From Lumbricus rubellus (Eukaryota > Annelida > Clitellata > Crassiclitellata > Lumbricidae): a stretch of 64,000 nucleotides of DNA. The notes under the pieces are model-generated. The model saw only the letters and a list, made by a program, of their open reading frames with translations, did no database searches and had not been told where the DNA came from. This document shows positions 46,156-59,622 of this stretch, piece after piece; the first letter of the stretch is position 1; the number at the start of each line of letters is the position of its first letter. The stretch lies in NCBI GenBank assembly GCA_945859605.1, contig OX243828.1, positions 22,999,609 through 23,063,608 on the forward strand. The letters are read 5' to 3'. Made by a program: the position numbers and the translations under genes.

Positions 46156-47470
46156 CGCTGCGAGATTTCTTTCGCAACCCAGGAACTGTACACACGTTGA
46201 ATATCCGACCAGATTCCGTCAGTGGCAGTTCAATTGGTGCACCACATTATTTTATGTTCAAATGTTCCTACAAATGTCAAATATATGCATAAATATGAGT
46301 GCAATGCAGTTAATTAAATTTAATTTTATCTAATTAACTAGCACCTTTCACAGTAACTCATTGCCAGGAGTGTTTGGCTGCATATACTTTTCAAAAGCAA
46401 TGCTTGAAAACAGAATTCAACTTTCAAGTACTATTGTGCGTGTTGCAGCCTGTTGACCAGTTTTTCTGGTTACTTGAAAATCAGTCTGGTCTGTGATTGG
46501 TTGGCATTCGAAATAACTTGCAAGTGGTCGGTATAAGACATTGCTTTGATTGGTCCTGAAAACTCGCCCTCAAAATGGCGGACGACAATGGACGGGCTAG
46601 TCTCACTTTCAAATCAGTCACACATTCTGACCACATCAAAGGTTTTCTAATAATTATACCACAGCATAAATAACAACGTTTGTCCTGGGCACGACGTTAA
46701 ACTGCATCCATCCTCTGCCACAGGGAACCAACAACGTCCCTGTGCCGGTCCTAAGCCCGGACAAAATGAGGAAGGTTTGCCAGATGGGTGGCGATACACT
46801 GGCAGTGAAAAACCAAGACGATTGTAATCCGCCAAAACCACGACACAAGTGACATAGCTACCCAGATGCTTCAAGGTGTCATGATGTGAAGCAGATATGC
46901 ACAGGTCGGTCAGGACAGACCGATGGAGAGAGTCGGGGTGAGAGCGTGGGACACAACGGGCATTGACCCACGTTGTCCTTCATGCCTCTTTCACGATTCT
47001 CTTCAATCGGACAATGTGGTCTAGATGCTCCAAGATGTTAATGGTTATGGAGCAGACCTGCTGACCGGACAAGTTGAGGCTGGGCAGCATGGCACGAGAC
47101 AGACTCAGACAGAGAGTGGCGTCGGACTCTTACGGGCATTGAGCCCTATGATATTGATGATGATGATGATAAATAACAAACAGCTAGTGCGTCGACTTCC
47201 GGTCTCTGCTGTAGTGAGAATGTATGACTGATTTTGAAAGTGAGGCTCAGAATAAAAATGGCGGACGACAGTGGGCGGGCGGGGCTGGGTTCACTTTCAC
47301 AGGTGATTTCTTATTACGACCAATTACAGGCGATTTCCGATGCTGACGAGTCACAGACGAATTTCAACCGACCAATCAGAGGCCACCTTCTGTTGAATGC
47401 TCAAGTTCTAGTGTGGAGTTTTTGTACAGTCATCATCACGTGACCAGAAAAGCTAATCACGGACAGCAAT
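46156..47470. promoter_or_regulatory. Candidate DAGL promoter and 5' region
   Basis: Contains CCAAT/ATTGG boxes near 46496, 46551, 47335 and 47375, two YY1-like AAAATGGCGGAC motifs near 46572 and 47255, and a CACGTGACC E-box near 47433. This resembles a TATA-less promoter, possibly bidirectional. No transcription start can be fixed. Confidence 0.35.
46680..47175 (+). repeat. LINE-like 3' region ending in (GAT)n
   Basis: Contains TGTGCCGGTCCTAAGCCCGG followed by AAAATGAGGAAGGTTTG, a signature I associate with non-LTR retrotransposon 3' ends, and finishes in GATGATGATGAT. RTE-like is a guess. Confidence 0.45.
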
Positions 47471-48266
47471 GCGAGTCGACGCACTGTTTGTTATTTATAC
47501 TGTGATTATACTGTGATTATACCGTGTTGTTTGCCTAAAAGATGCCAAGGTTCGTTGTGAATACGTCCACTGAGTAAAAATGTACAATTCAAATGAAACT
47601 CGTATAACAGAGCACTAACCCATATGACTTGCAGATTTTATACAGGGACGCCGATCTAATTAATACAACTCTGGGGAAACGACGTCCAACTGTACAAGCT
47701 TATGACGTAAACAGTATGGTATCCGTCTGACGCACTTCCTTCTGAATATTCAACACGTGCCATTTTTGGCGAAAGTAGGCTACAAAAAGTTGTTCAGATG
47801 TCTTGGAAATGGCTTCGGATGAATCCGGCAAAAACGCATTAGATCTAAAGATGTCGGTGCATACGTCAGACGCTGTCGGAAGTGGATGCAGAATTCATTA
47901 AATCGCGATTCCAATCAACAGTTCGTTAGGTGTGCTTTTAGCACGGATTCCACGAATTCACGGAAACCTTCACCTCATCGCCTAGAGAGACAACGTGGAT
48001 CGTGTTTCTAACAGCTGCAAGTCAATTCACACCACGCAGGCGCAGCTTGTGATGTATGTATGTATATGAACATTTATATAGCGCCTTACAATAACCTCAC
48101 GAAGATGTATATTGTTCCAGTGGCCTTGGTTTATTGACGTGACTGGATCATTGCAATTCCATTCTTGTTCTTCGACCAGAAATCCAGTCTATCCTTACGC
48201 GGGCTTTTCTCAACTCTCGCCAAGGTCAAATATTCGCACATAAGCCGCACTAAGTGTAGGCTTTAG
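47471..48266. other. Upstream flank, no gene recognised
   Basis: Moderately unique sequence; a reversed retroposon end TTTATATAGCGCC lies at about 48070-48090. No family match. Confidence 0.4.
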
Positions 48267-48305
48267 GTGAAGTACATAAAATATAATCTAATAGGTCTCC
48301 TCAAA

Positions 48306-48412
48306 TATGCATACATACATACATACATACATACATACATACATACATACATACATACATACATACATACATACATACATACATACATACATACATACAT
48401 AGGCATACATAC
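48306..48412. repeat. (ATAC)n microsatellite
   Basis: About 24 ATAC units, immediately before the SINE at 48424. Confidence 0.95.
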
Positions 48413-48423
48413 ATACGATTCGT

Positions 48424-48636
48424 GGGTGTGGGGTGTAGTGGGTATGTTCGTTGCCTTGCAGCCGGAGGGGTTGCAGGTTCGAATCCACCTCAAGTCACCT
48501 CGTAGGGACGTTGGGAAAGTCTGTACTTGCAATTGTTCAGCGCTTCGGTGTGAAACTCTGATTCAGTGTCCGTGCTGTAGTCAGGAGCGCTTCGGAGTAG
48601 ACACTTGAAGGGGCACCATAACAAGTGCACATACAT
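48424..48636 (+). repeat. tRNA-derived SINE (family A)
   Basis: A box region GGTGTAGTGGGTATGTTCG, B box GGTTCGAATCC at 48476-48486, and a CCATAACAAGTGCACATAC end. Confidence 0.85.
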
Positions 48637-48894
48637 GCATAACTATATCCATAACCACACTTATTGAAATAAAAAAAACGGTTTGACAGATTAAACTGGT
48701 TACAATGAGATGTTGGTTCAAAGAGAGAGTCCTAAAAGGACCTAACCCTGCTGACAGCCTAACAAGGGTCACCCTAGAATATGCAAGAAAAGGAAACTGA
48801 ATATTTACATAAATACATACATACGTAGGCCTACGTGTGTACATGACCATATACATACATACATGTTTATACATACATGTACATGCATATAACA

Positions 48895-49340
48895 TACATA
48901 CATACATACATACATACATACATACATACATACATACATACATACATACATACATACATACATACATACATACATACATACATACATACATACATACATA
49001 CATACATGTATACATACATACATACATGTATACATACATACATGTATACATACATACATGTATACATACATACATGTATACATACATACATGTATACATA
49101 CATACATGTATACATACATACATGTATACATACATACATGTATACATACATACATGTATACATACATACATGTATACATACATACATGTATACATACATA
49201 CATGTATACATACATACATGTATACATACATACATGTATACATACATGTATACATACATGTATATACATACATGTATATACATACATGTATATACATACA
49301 TGTATATACATACATGTATATACATACATGTATATATATA
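48895..49340. repeat. (ATAC)n array with periodic TGTATAC units
   Basis: A pure ATAC run to about 49005, then a regular higher-order unit with CATGTATACATACATA to 49340. The self-complementary ATGTATACAT gives cruciform potential. Confidence 0.92.
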
Positions 49341-49379
49341 TGAATGCTACAAAAGCTAGAAAGGTCAGAAGGCCTAATG

Positions 49380-50990
49380 ATAAGCTCTCATGCACACACA
49401 GGTAGAAACAAATCAGTGTATAGACCAAACAAGATTGATTGATAGTTGATTTGACAGAGTTTCTGAATCTATTTCAGCTGTAGATCAGTTTCGAGGACTA
49501 ATCGAAAACTGATTGTACACCAAGTCCGCTGGGAACAGATTGCTAGTGTTGATTAGCACTATCATGGTTATGCACCTCAAGTCTGCAACTGCCTATATTG
49601 AACTGGGTGGGTGTGTGTGGGTGCGCGCGTGTGTGTTATTATTATAATCAATCAGAATTTAGATAGCGCCCCTTCAAGGTGCCTACTCAGAAGCGCTCCC
49701 GGCCAAGATAAAAAATTATATGTATGTATACACGTACGTATATAATTATATTCCAACTAAAAACTTGGCTACTTGCACTTTAACGACACAAAATGGTTAA
49801 GCATCGCCCTCCTGAGCCCCCTCCATCCTCCAGGCTTCGGTCTGGCACTGCCAGAGTACAAGGGCAGTGGCAGAGTTCCAACACTAAACGAACTGGTGTG
49901 CTGAGTGTATACAACATGATTCCAGACCATTACATCACCTTAAAAACTCCACCACTGCATATGTACTTCAGTGCTTGATAGAGCCAGTCCCAAGCATGGA
50001 TGGATGGGGAGGGAAACGCTATAATGGTCTTTGTTATCACACTGTGTCTGCAGTAAACTGAAACTAATACCTACGAACACCGTGCCCCATTAGCACAAAA
50101 AATTCTGAATTATGTTGCTGCATGACGGCTGAAGTATGTTATGTTATTTAATGTTCCTTGACATTAAAACAACATCAGATTCATGGCTATACAGTATACA
50201 TGCAACTGCTTGTGAGTGCAAAGCAAATGTCCATAACACATAAACAGATCCCTATTATAGCTCTAGGACCTAGGTATTCAATACTGCACAGTAGGAATCC
50301 TATCCCAAACGATCAAACACTAATCCTGTTGAAACCCAAAATTGTTCAGGGCAACGATTCCGTTTTTACTACCCCATAAAAGCAGACGTTCCTAGTGAGA
50401 AGTGCTGCTCCTTACCATGGCCATTACTGTTCTTACTCAATCATGCTGGTTACAATTAATGACATACTCATCTCTGCATGAACTCTAAGCAACAGAGAAG
50501 CAGCTGAACTCATCGAATCTGCACCGAAATGAACTAAACGCATGGGGCACATTTGGGGAGGATAGATCTAAGGGTTCACACCTCAAAATATATAATTTCA
50601 TAAGCTTATAAACTAATTCTGTGTGGGACTATATTCTGTGCACTTTTCTGCCATGTCTTTTTTGGGGAGGGAGAAACAGAAATGGAAACCACATAAAAAA
50701 ATGTCTGGCCGTGCTGCTGACTGAACATGCTCTGCTAATCAGTAATCACTTTACATAAGGACATATTTGACAGTTTAGAACTTTAGATTAAAGTGACCCA
50801 GAACCTTGTCATGGGATATGGTGCCACTTGGTTATAAAGCTTAATTAATTTTCGTTTAATCAATAATCTGGTCGACAGACCGCAACCAATGACAGCATAC
50901 AGTTATGCAGTAGGCCGCCTACAGAGCATAAAAATAAGTTTGTTCCACAACAAAGGCATTGTTATAAATGCTTCTACAAAGCACAGAGAA
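49380..50990. other. Upstream flank, no gene recognised
   Basis: Only a SINE 3' fragment (GATAGCGCCCCTTCAAGG, about 49660-49700). Short open frames lack domain features. Confidence 0.4.
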
Positions 50991-50995
50991 CCAGT

Positions 50996-51119
50996 GTGAG
51001 AATTGTGGAAAAATAACAGGACCATTATCCACTTGGAATTGGGGTGTTGAAAACCGGTTTTACTATGGGCTCTAAGAAAGACTGGGGGGTTGAAACCCCA
51101 ACTCCTTGGCAATTCTCAC
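50996..51119. repeat. Short MITE-like repeat, copy 1
   Basis: Ends GTGAGAATTG and CAATTCTCAC; contains CCATTATCCACTTGGAAT and GGGCTCTAAGAAAGACTG, both also at 58100-58245. Confidence 0.7.
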
Positions 51120-51390
51120 CCTGCAGAGAACTAGAACATGTTCTTGTACATGTAGGCCTATAAAACTCTATAGGGATTAAATTCTTATTGTCCTTAGCTG
51201 GCAAATCAAAGACCTATTCCACTAGGTGCGAGTCGCAGCAGTTAAACGTCAACAAGAAGCTCTCCTCAGCCTTCACAACCATATCCTCCACTTCAGGCGA
51301 AGCCATTGGTAGGAGACTTTTGCACTGTAGCACGGAGCATAGCCTATACTCCCTATAGCGAGGAGGATAAGGTCCAAAAGGCAGTGCATT

Positions 51391-51749
51391 CATGGGCGCC
51401 CGCACATAGGGGCAAGGGGGGCACTTGCCCCCCCCCTGGAAAATTGAAACCTATTTTTCTCACTACTACTTTTGAGGTTTTTAACAAATTTCTTCGCATT
51501 AGAGAATTATAAAACCTACTTTTAGCTAATACTTTTCGATTTTTAAACAAATTTTCTTGCAGAAAGAAACAATTCATATTAGAAATTTTAAAAAGTGAAA
51601 CTGAGACATTTTCATCAAGAAACCTCTGTGAAAAATACCCATGCATGTTCTTAACTCCCCGCTTTGCATTTTTTGACCTCCTGCAAAAAAGTTTTAACGC
51701 TGACCATCGTGTTTTGCCCCCTCCTGAAAAATTTCTGCGGGCGCCCATG
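51391..51749. mobile_element. hAT-type MITE, 359 bp
   Basis: Ends CATGGGCGCCCGCA and inverted copy; perfect 8-bp target duplication AGTGCATT at 51383-51390 and 51750-51757. Confidence 0.92.
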
Positions 51750-52033
51750 AGTGCATTGTTCATCTTGTAGATAAAAGCAACACATTTTTTGCAGCTTCAA
51801 GATAAACATATTTTGAAAGATTTCAGCCAAAGGCATCAAAAAGTTCTAATGGGAACTTGGTAAGATGCATGGAAGATGGAAAAAAATACTAAACATGCAC
51901 ATGTTCCACTGCAGATGACAGGGCCTATGCAGCACTATATTGCACTTATAAGATGCAGAATATGCGATCTTTTTGACAACAAGAAACATTCTGAAATCTG
52001 ATTTAAACATTACACATATTTATTTATTTCAGA

Positions 52034-52161
52034 GTGTCACGTCAAAGCGCATGGGCAACTGCAAGTGAAGGACTTGCTCAGGGTCCCTATGCGGCGGCTT
52101 GAGGCGGATTCGTAAATGGAACCCTCCGGCTCAACAGCACCGAACCCACCACTACACTAAT
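52034..52161 (-). repeat. SINE family A, 5' part
   Basis: The minus strand shows GTGTAGTGGTGGGTTCGG and a degenerate B box; the 3' half is missing. Confidence 0.65.
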
Positions 52162-52729
52162 GAAAATTTCAACAGGTCATGATAACATAATTATTACGTA
52201 AGTATACACTAAGGCTACTAAGCTTCCAAAACAAGTACAGCACTTTTAAAATGCCAACAGTACCGGCAAACATCAATCCATGACATCGTAAGTAGGCTAT
52301 GTGCTTTAATTTAAGCCTTGCTCAGGGCACGCACATATACTCAAACACAAAACACACACACAAAACACACACACACACTTGGCGTTTCCAAACTATGAAC
52401 AATGCAGGCGGTGTTTTTGAGACCACAGCTTAGGCCCTATATAGCCAATCAATTAAATCCTGTCACATGTTTCGACCGGCGTCCATACTCTTATCTCTCT
52501 CCACGCTCGCAGTCACACACCAACCAACAAACAAACACTGGCAGAAACAGATGTAAAAAGAATTTCCTTAAATCCTTCCAGCTGCAATATTCGCATACGG
52601 ATCTACATACATATACATTTATACATACATATACATATATATATATATATATAGGCCTACATATATATGCATGTGTATATATAATACATGTATATTAAAG
52701 CATACACTATATAGGCCTAGCGCCTTTTC

Positions 52730-53880
52730 ATATTGACCTTTCGGCAGCGTCAAGAACCGCTCCAACTTGCTGCTCGGCGCCGCGATGTGGTTGGCTTGCG
52801 CCTCTGTATACGTATAATGCTATAATACGGAGCTCAAGTCCTTGCTATAGACACTCACAGTCACATGGTGGTGTCGTATTCAGCCGTCTACTTACATATG
52901 GCACTGGAAACCCGAGACGCCTAGATATTCCATTTCTACAGCATTGTCCTGCAGCGTCCCACAAACGAATTAGACAAACAGAACATACTCTGACATCAGA
53001 AGAGGGCGCCGCCGCCGCCAGCTGACATCGCATAATAGCAGAAAGAGAAAGGGCAGATCCCAGTCTCTGCACACATACACACACATACACATATACACAC
53101 ACACACACACACATACACACACATATACACACACATGCATATACAGTATTATACACACACATGCATACACACAAACACACACACAAACATACACACACAT
53201 ACACATATATATACACACACAGCATACGCACCTTCAGCAGCAGCAGCATCAGCTGCAACCGCATCAGTTCCGATTGCATCGACGTCCAAAAGCTTCACGC
53301 ACAGAAATGCATCAGAAACGCCGCGCATCACCAACCACAGCAGTAGCATCAGCAGCAGCAGCAGCAACCACAGCATCAGCAGCAGCAGTCACTGCGTAGC
53401 ACAGTCACGAAGGACGAACGAGGAAGCAGAGGAGGATGAGGAAGAGCGGAAATGGAAGAGGATAGCGTAGGAGCGGGAGGAGGAGAAGGAGGAGGAGGAG
53501 TGAGATGGAGGACGAGGAGGGAGAATAGGAGTCAGCTCGCTTTGCGCCAAGTTCAATTCCGACAAACCCGCCGCCTCAGCCACCTCAGCCACCGCCGCCG
53601 CCGCCTGCTTATCCATCCTTCTTATTATACTCGTCTAACGGCCACACGATGCTGCTGCTGCTGTGCCCAGCCTCATCCTCCGGCTGCTGCTGATGATGCC
53701 GCTGCAGCCGCATCACTTGCCTCGGCAGCGCCGCTAGGTTGAGGCGCCGGCTACGATGCGTGCATGCAACGCAATATCGATCTGCCCCAGTTCGATGGTT
53801 AAAGTAGTAAGTAAGCAGGGATTTAAATCAGTCGGTCGCTCTTGCTCACGTGGCAGCCGTGCAGTCTGTAGGCCTATCGC
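52730..53880. promoter_or_regulatory. GC/CpG-rich, CAG-rich segment
   Basis: Stands out from AT-rich surroundings: CAGCAGCAG runs at 53230-53400, GAGGAG-rich purine tracts at 53420-53530, CCGCCGCC at 53570-53610 and CTGCTGCTG at 53650-53710. It may be a promoter or untranslated exon; no conserved protein is read. A (CA)n stretch lies at 53085-53225. Confidence 0.35.
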
Positions 53881-53894
53881 GGTGGGTCTATACA

Positions 53895-54455
<561 letters not shown>

Positions 54456-54752
54456 CCGCAGCAGCGAATTGCAGCTAAGCAGTCTGTCCATTTGTTGTTT
54501 TTTAAATTTATCTGCAGATCTGCCCATGCAGACAGCAGCAGCGCATCGTTGTCAGTCGTGGCAGGAACATCATTCGTAGATAACTTCACTCGGACCATCG
54601 ATATAATAATTGCATCGACGGATATCAAATTGATGTAAATCGCGACAGTGATTGGCGCAATCAATGCAATGACGATTATGGCTAAGTCCAAATAGGCCTA
54701 CAAGCCCTACATGCAGGGCTGGCCGCTTAAACTGCAAACATAGCCTAACTGT

Positions 54753-55065
54753 CATGGGTGGAGTTTATCAGGAGCTGGGGGGGGGGGTGCTAAGCCCCCA
54801 CCCAAAAAGGCCCAGAGTAAGTTTTTAGCCGTGCAAATGGTACTTTTTCCCGGTTTAGCCCCCCCCCCCCAAAGAAGGCCGACGCCCAAAATATTTTTCA
54901 GGGATACGAGTCTTTTCACACTAATGAAACACGAAATTTCAATTGAACGGAACCGATGACTAAAAAAAGGTCATCAACTTTTTTCTGTCGAGGAAATTTT
55001 TTCCCTCGACCGGACCAAAGCCCTTTTTTAGCCCTCCCAAGAACGGAAACCAAACTCCGCCTATG
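54753..55065. mobile_element. hAT-type MITE, 313 bp
   Basis: Ends CATGGGTGGAGTTT and AAACTCCGCCTATG; flanks CTAACTGT/CATACTGT are an 8-bp duplication with two mismatches. Confidence 0.75.
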
Positions 55066-55299
55066 CATACTGTAGGCGTGCAGTATAAAATACGTTACGT
55101 GCTGTGCAGACCCAGGCTCGCCGAGAGGAAAAAGAGGAGTAGCCTAATTGCCCAGGGGACCCGGCGACTTTTAAGGGTTCTGGCTGGGTAGTCAGAGCGT
55201 CTCAATAAGTGCTGCGAATGCGGTCAACTTGGCAGGCACAATGGCGTCAGGCAATGTTGAGTAGGACTATACTTAATTGGTTTATTTATTTATTTCTCC

Positions 55300-55384
55300 A
55301 TTTCTTTAGCGCCTCTTCAAGCACTCTCTACTCAGAGGCGCTCCCGACTACAGCGCGGACGCTGCATCGAAGTTTCACAATAAT
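55300..55384 (-). repeat. SINE family A, 3' fragment
   Basis: TTTAGCGCCTCTTCAAGC through CTGCATCGAAGTTTCAC. Confidence 0.75.
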
Positions 55385-55513
55385 GGTCGGCTGAATGTTG
55401 AACAGGTCTACTACGCCATCTGTGCCAACTCAGTCCCCTACCTCCCATTGAATCCGGAACTTCATTCTGTAAAAAACTCTAATAAACTTGGAGTCTAATT
55501 ATGTGTTTGTGTG

Positions 55514-55722
55514 TGCACTTGTTATAGCGCCTCTTCAAGCTCTCTCTACTCAGATGCGCTCCCGAATGCAGAGCGGACACTGCATCGGAGTTTCACGAAG
55601 AAGCGCCGAGCAATTGTGAGTCAAGGACTTGCCCAAGGTCCTTAAGCGGTAAGGTTGATTCGAACCGCGAACATACCGGCTCCAAGGCAACGACGCCACC
55701 ACTACACCACCACGCCCTACAC
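55514..55722 (-). repeat. tRNA-derived SINE (family A)
   Basis: Nearly full length; the minus strand begins GGCGTGGTGGTGTAGTGG and ends CTATAACAAGTGCACAC. The B box is slightly diverged. Confidence 0.85.
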
Positions 55723-55835
55723 GTGCGCACTTGTACTGCAGATCACCTAAAATAAATCATTGTATAATTACCCTCTTCTGCCTTCAACAGACAGAGTTTA
55801 TTTACTTTGATTATTTATTTCTCGCATTTGATAAT

Positions 55836-56044
55836 AGCTAGCGCCCCTTCCACGCTCTCCACTATAACAGAGGCGCTCCCGACAACAGCGCGAACACTGC
55901 TTCGGAGTTTCACGCCTAAGCGCACGAGCAATTGCGAGTGAAGGACTTGCTCAAGATCCCTACGCGGTGACTTGAGGTGGATTCTAACCTGGAACCCTAT
56001 GACACCAAGGCACCGAACCCACCACTGCACTGCCGCGCCCCACT
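55836..56044 (-). repeat. tRNA-derived SINE (family A), diverged
   Basis: GCGCCCCTTCCACGCTCTCC through CACCACTGCACTGCCGCGCC. Confidence 0.75.
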
Positions 56045-56867
56045 CAACACCACCGCACCCCTCAATAATATTAGTAGGCTTAGAGACAGACGATAACTCA
56101 CAGTTACTGTTGACAGTTTCACAGCCTCCGTATTCTTACCTTCGTTTCAAGAAGTAGGCCTAGAATTAATGCGTCTGAACCACGAAAGCTGTACAAAAGA
56201 ATTTGAATAGGCTATCTAACTCATTTCAAAAGCTGATTCGCGAACTATTCAGTGAGGAGGTGTAGGCCTATACGTGCATGCAATTTGCTCATGCCACTGC
56301 ATTCCTGTCTTTTAAATTATTCAGCGCCCGGTTACGAGCTTATCAGACGGGTTGTGACGCCTAACGGTCACAAGGGATGAAAACAGAGTGTCAAACTGAC
56401 AGCTCACAACTCGAATATATACTATAACCGCCTCGTTAAAAAATAATAGTTACCATAAAAGCATCGAGAATTGCCCCGCCAAGGGTGCCCGCCGAGCAAT
56501 TTCCCACGGCCCCAGGCCCCCAGCTGATTTTTTTGGCGTTGATTCGCACCTTGAAAAGGCAAACAGAAGCGACGATTCCATACTATAGAATAATTTGTAG
56601 TCTACTCTACAGTAAAAACATTGACAGCAAATCGGGACATTGAAATAAATATACCTTACAGACATAAAGCTGAGGAGAGCATTTACAGCAGACGAATAAA
56701 ATGTCACTGGAAACGCAAGTCACGTGTCACGGTAGTCTTAAACTGGATTCTATTGCGCTGTGAGTGTCATCCAACAAATGGCTGCTCAGCCTGCTCTACT
56801 TTTCTGACAAGGGTCCATGCATGTAACGACCTTGGACATCTTTTTGCTCGCGCATAAGATTCTGATC

Positions 56868-56945
56868 AAGGGCGGATCCAGGGGGGCCAATCCTGCCATG
56901 CCCCCCCCCCCATTTCGAAACGCCCATGTATCGTGGCCCCCCCTG
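56868..56945. repeat. MITE end fragment
   Basis: GGGCGGATCCAGGGGGG with G/C-homopolymer runs; no partner end. Confidence 0.45.
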
Positions 56946-57179
56946 ATTACCGGTAGCTGAGTTTGAATCTGTAATAAGCGTCTTATTAAATGAATACAAT
57001 GCACATAGCCTACATGTGCATTTGTGCATGCTTGTGCAATGTGCATACATTACATATGCAATTGTACGTACACTTGCATGCATGTACATACATGTGCAAC
57101 ACTGTACATACATGTACAATTATTGTACATACATATTACATACATAGTACACATACACTAGTACATGCATACATACATG

Positions 57180-57369
57180 TCTTTGCGTCTGTCTCTGTTT
57201 GCATGTCTGTCTGTCTGTCTATGTGTCTGTCTGTATGTCTGTCTCTGTCCTGTCTGTCTGTTTGTTTGTCTGTTAGTCTGTCTGTTCTTTCTGTCTGTAC
57301 ATGTCTGTCTGTCTGTCTGTCTGTCTGTCTGCCTGCCTGCCTGCCTGCCTGCCTGTCTGTCTGTCTGCC

Positions 57370-57405
<36 letters not shown>

Positions 57406-57425
57406 ACTCTGTCTTTCTGTCTGCA
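57180..57425. repeat. (CTGT)n microsatellite
   Basis: CTGTCTGT runs with a CTGC block at about 57330-57355. Confidence 0.92.
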
Positions 57426-57899
57426 ACACGGATGCATGGTATGAATCCGTTCGACCAAACGCCTATTTGCTGATATTCGGCTAATGGTGGTCGGTGGAGC
57501 CTTGCAATTTTTGCATGTATGAAAAAAGGTCTCTACGGTGCTGACCCCTCCCTACCCCCTTCACCCTCTTCACCAGCAGCATCGGGATCATTAGATCCCT
57601 CTGGCTAATGATCGCCAATCTGTTTTTGTCTGTGTGTGTATACAACAAACGTCGAATCGTCCATTAGATGGATGACACTCTGACGTACATGTACGTCTGC
57701 TGCTGCTGCTGCTGCAGTCAGTCGATTTATGGTGCTCATTAATGCCAGCAATCCGATCTGACCAAAATGCCATAAAGCACTATCTGATTTATTGTACACA
57801 TACACACACGTTCGTTTGTTTTTGTGTGTATGTGTGGATGTACAATTGCACGTACGTACGTTGTATAGTTATACGTATGTATAATATGTATGTATACAC

Positions 57900-58080
57900 A
57901 GGTTTGTTTGTTTGTATGTATCTTTGTGTGTGTGTGTGTGTGTGTGCGCGAAGGTATACGTACGTACATGTATGTTTGTATGCATGTATGTATGTATGTA
58001 TGTATGTTTGTATGTATGCATGTATGTATGCATGTATGTATGTATGTATGTAGTGTATGTAATGTATGTAATGTATGTAA
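57900..58080. repeat. (GT)n and (GTAT)n microsatellites
   Basis: TTTGTTTG, GT and GTAT runs in sequence. Confidence 0.9.
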
Positions 58081-58099
58081 TTATAGGGTATGCCCGTGT

Positions 58100-58245
58100 A
58101 AGAATTGTGGAAAAATAACTGGGGGCGGGGGTTGGACCATTATCCACTTGGAATCGGGGTGTGAAAATCAGACTTTAACATGGGGCTCTAAGAAAGACTG
58201 GGTGGTTGAAACCCCCAACCCCCGGCAATAATATTCTCACCCTGG
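58100..58245. repeat. Short MITE-like repeat, copy 2
   Basis: Related to 50996-51119, with an extra GGGGGCGGGGG insert. Confidence 0.65.
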
Positions 58246-58453
58246 AGTAGGCCAAGAGCAAAACAGGCAGCACGTAAAATGACCAGCTGCTATCTATGAT
58301 AGTGCCGCGACTGAGTTCATTGTAAAAATAATGATCATCGTGTTAAATAAGCCGTATACTAAGTTGATACTTACAGCCTGAGTGTAGAAATTGGTACAGT
58401 ACCATTTTTATGGTCACGACTGCCATTGTATACTGTACGTAGGCCCTATAGTC

Positions 58454-59614
58454 CAGGGGTTCTCAACCTTTTTTGGCGCGCGACACACCTAAACTTGCAA
58501 CCAAATTTCGCGACACACCATGCAATTGTCATGTGAATATCGTTAAAAAATTAAATTAAGCCTAAGTCAGCTTACCTATAGAATAGACCTGTATTTGAAA
58601 TTTCTACAAATTTTAATAAACGAATGTTGATAGGCCTACTGAATGCTCTCTATTTTCTAATTATTCTAACATTCAAAATTTTACTAATCTAAATTTTACG
58701 ATTCTACGACGTTTTATGACTCTTTATTAATTGTATGTCCTAACAGTTAGGCCTAATGAGATTTGTGTTCCTGGATTTTCCTTGGATCATAGTTAGATGA
58801 GGATCCACAGGCTTTGTGAGTACAACACGTATAGGGCCTACGCTCTACTTACGACTGAGACCAACGACTGCAAATAGCTATATATGAGTTTTAGATTTAA
58901 AAAAGCATAAACTGTCCACTGATAGCTCAAGACAAAACAGGAAAGCATGGAATAAAGGTAGCTGAACACTACCGAAACTATAAACGCCCTTCAAAACGTC
59001 GAATAATTGTAACGGAAAATGGAGTGTGCAGGCCTACAGTAACTTTTTTGTTAAAAATTGAGACTTCTGGGTCCCTGGACCTTGTGCACCTTCCTTAGCC
59101 TATATTGTAAATTGTCACTCTCTGAATACGCAAACAACCTTTCCGCGTCATCAATTTTAGAATCGCAAGATTTTTTCTTCATGATAATTTCCCTCATTAT
59201 TTTCGAAGGGTTACAGCATTGAATATAATTTTAATCGGTGCGTTCGCTGACGTCTTATTGAGTTGCTGTAGTCTATGTCATGCAGGCCTGCATAGGCAGT
59301 GCATGTGGGCTTATAAGGCAAACATTGTAGGCTACGTCACAGTACGTGGCTGCTCCCGATCGAGATCAAATGGAATAGATAAATGAAGTCCTTCAAATTG
59401 CCTATAGGCTATTCTCACAGATTAACGCCTGCCAAACTGCTAAAGTGAACAAGTCAGTGTAATGCAAGAACGACGGTTGTACGCTGTGAGAATTGGTGTG
59501 TCGCGACACACCAATTCTTCGCGACACACCAGCGACACACCACTTTTACGCGACACACCTCCGGTCGCTTCGCGACACACTAGTGTGTCGCGACACACCG
59601 GTTGAGAACCCCTG
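58454..59614. mobile_element. hAT-type non-autonomous element, 1161 bp
   Basis: Ends CAGGGGTTCTCAACC and GGTTGAGAACCCCTG; perfect 8-bp target duplication CTATAGTC. Subterminal CGCGACACACC copies occur at both ends, about seven in the right 110 bp. No transposase is recognised. Confidence 0.95.
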
Positions 59615-59622
59615 CTATAGTC

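Noticed and set aside
47234..47443. Plus-strand frame starting MADDSGRAG as a new gene
   Set aside because: The ATG lies in a duplicated YY1-like motif and no conserved continuation is seen. Kept only as a promoter observation.
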